From the NCBI GenBank assembly GCA_030620935.1, contig JAUXIP010000124.1, positions 1-6,518 of the forward strand: 6,518 nucleotides of DNA, written 5' to 3'. The notes under the pieces were generated by a model. The model was not told where the DNA came from. It saw only the letters and a program-made list of their open reading frames with translations, and did not search any database. This DNA is from Deltaproteobacteria bacterium. GTDB lineage: Bacteria > Desulfobacterota_B > Binatia > UBA9968. Positions 6,054 to 6,518 of the stretch are shown piece by piece; position 1 is the stretch's first letter; the number at the start of each line of letters is the position of its first letter. The position numbers and the translations under genes were made by a program.

Positions 6054-6518
6054 CTATTCTCTTAACCCTTCATCCCGTGATTTCTCCACGTTCTTTCCCC
6101 TCAACCAACCACCCTCCAATCCCTCAATAAGAACTTCGACTTCTTGGTTGATTTGACCCTTTTCGGCGTAAACCAAAACAGGCAAGTAGTTTTTGGTATG
6201 ACCCTTACTGGCCCCACTCGCCTTATCTATGGCATCTTCCACCAAGACAGATACATGTCGGCCAATAAATCGGCGGTAGAATTCCTTCTTTTTCTTCACT
6301 CCCAGTTCCCGCATCATCCTGGACCGCTCTTTTTTATCCATTATAGAAACTCGATCAGGAAGCGCAGCTGCCACAGTCCCTTTTCGAACGGAGTAGGGAA
6401 AGACATGAAAATAGGTCAAGGGGAGCGATTCAAAAAATTCTCTCGAACGGTGAAATTCTTCTTCGGTCTCACCGGGAAATCCTACGATGATATCGCTGCC
6501 CAACGCCGCATCCGGAAG
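6054..6518 (-). CDS. mtaB: tRNA t6A37 methylthiotransferase MtaB, C-terminal part (5' truncated)
   Basis: This is the C-terminal 154 residues of a MiaB/RimO/MtaB-type radical SAM methylthiotransferase; the frame is open to the right edge. MtaB adds a methylthio group to N6-threonylcarbamoyladenosine at position 37 of tRNAs decoding ANN codons, using two 4Fe-4S clusters. The cysteine motifs for both clusters are upstream and not visible. The visible part begins PDAALGSDIIVGFPGETEEE (residues 2-21), the late radical-SAM barrel motif of this family. HVFPYS at 38-43 is typical of MtaB, where MiaB usually has a FxYS-R variant. A basic helix precedes a TRAM-like RNA-binding domain (about 86-143), which includes GHTKNYLPV (106-114), matching the MtaB pattern G-x-T-x-N-Y. 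The TTG at 6503 is an internal leucine, not a start. The gene is followed by a 146-nt spacer and rnc on the same strand. MiaB or RimO is the alternative, less likely on these motifs. Confidence 0.85.
   Translation of the reverse strand, partial: LPDAALGSDIIVGFPGETEEEFHRSREFFESLPLTYFHVFPYSVRKGTVAAALPDRVSIMDKKERSRMMRELGVKKKKEFYRRFIGRHVSVLVEDAIDKASGASKGHTKNYLPVLVYAEKGQINQEVEVLIEGLEGGWLRGKNVEKSRDEGLRE

Overview
The window looks like ordinary chromosome from a Gram-negative bacterium. It encodes an inner-membrane RND pump, and its adaptor carries the residues that contact a TolC-type outer-membrane channel. Base composition is near 50% GC by eye. One intergenic spacer contains a gaattcag/ctgaatt-rich inverted repeat of a kind I associate, from memory only, with environmental lineages such as NC10, Nitrospirota or the former Deltaproteobacteria. 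I would not assign the organism more precisely than that.

Layout, left to right. Positions 1-543 (+) are the 3' end of a GntR-family regulator of the FadR/FCD type; its N-terminus lies outside the window. After a 42-nt convergent gap, everything else is on the minus strand. A two-gene tripartite-efflux operon is transcribed leftward: the periplasmic adaptor (5051 to 3741), then the RND permease (3744 to 586). The two overlap by 4 nt (ATGA). Upstream is a 154-nt spacer, then rnc for ribonuclease III (5907 to 5206). A 146-nt spacer holding an imperfect inverted repeat follows, then the C-terminal 154 residues of a MiaB-like methylthiotransferase, best called MtaB (6518 to 6054, running off the right edge).

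How the genes fit together. Adaptor and permease should form one pump with an outer-membrane factor encoded elsewhere. MtaB and RNase III are RNA-modification and RNA-processing housekeeping proteins with the same orientation. The spacers and the lack of clear terminators leave open whether they share a transcript with the efflux pair. No sequence link ties the GntR regulator to the pump genes.

I see no undescribed system here. The points most worth a second look are: an RNase III in which a normally acidic active-site position (E. coli D114) is alanine; an in-frame A-rich slippery heptamer in the same gene, whose -1 frame ends just before the dsRNA-binding domain; an RND pump whose proton-relay positions read D-N / N instead of D-D / K; and the inverted repeat between rnc and mtaB. 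There are no tRNA, rRNA, CRISPR or insertion-sequence features, and no gene-free stretch longer than about 155 nt.
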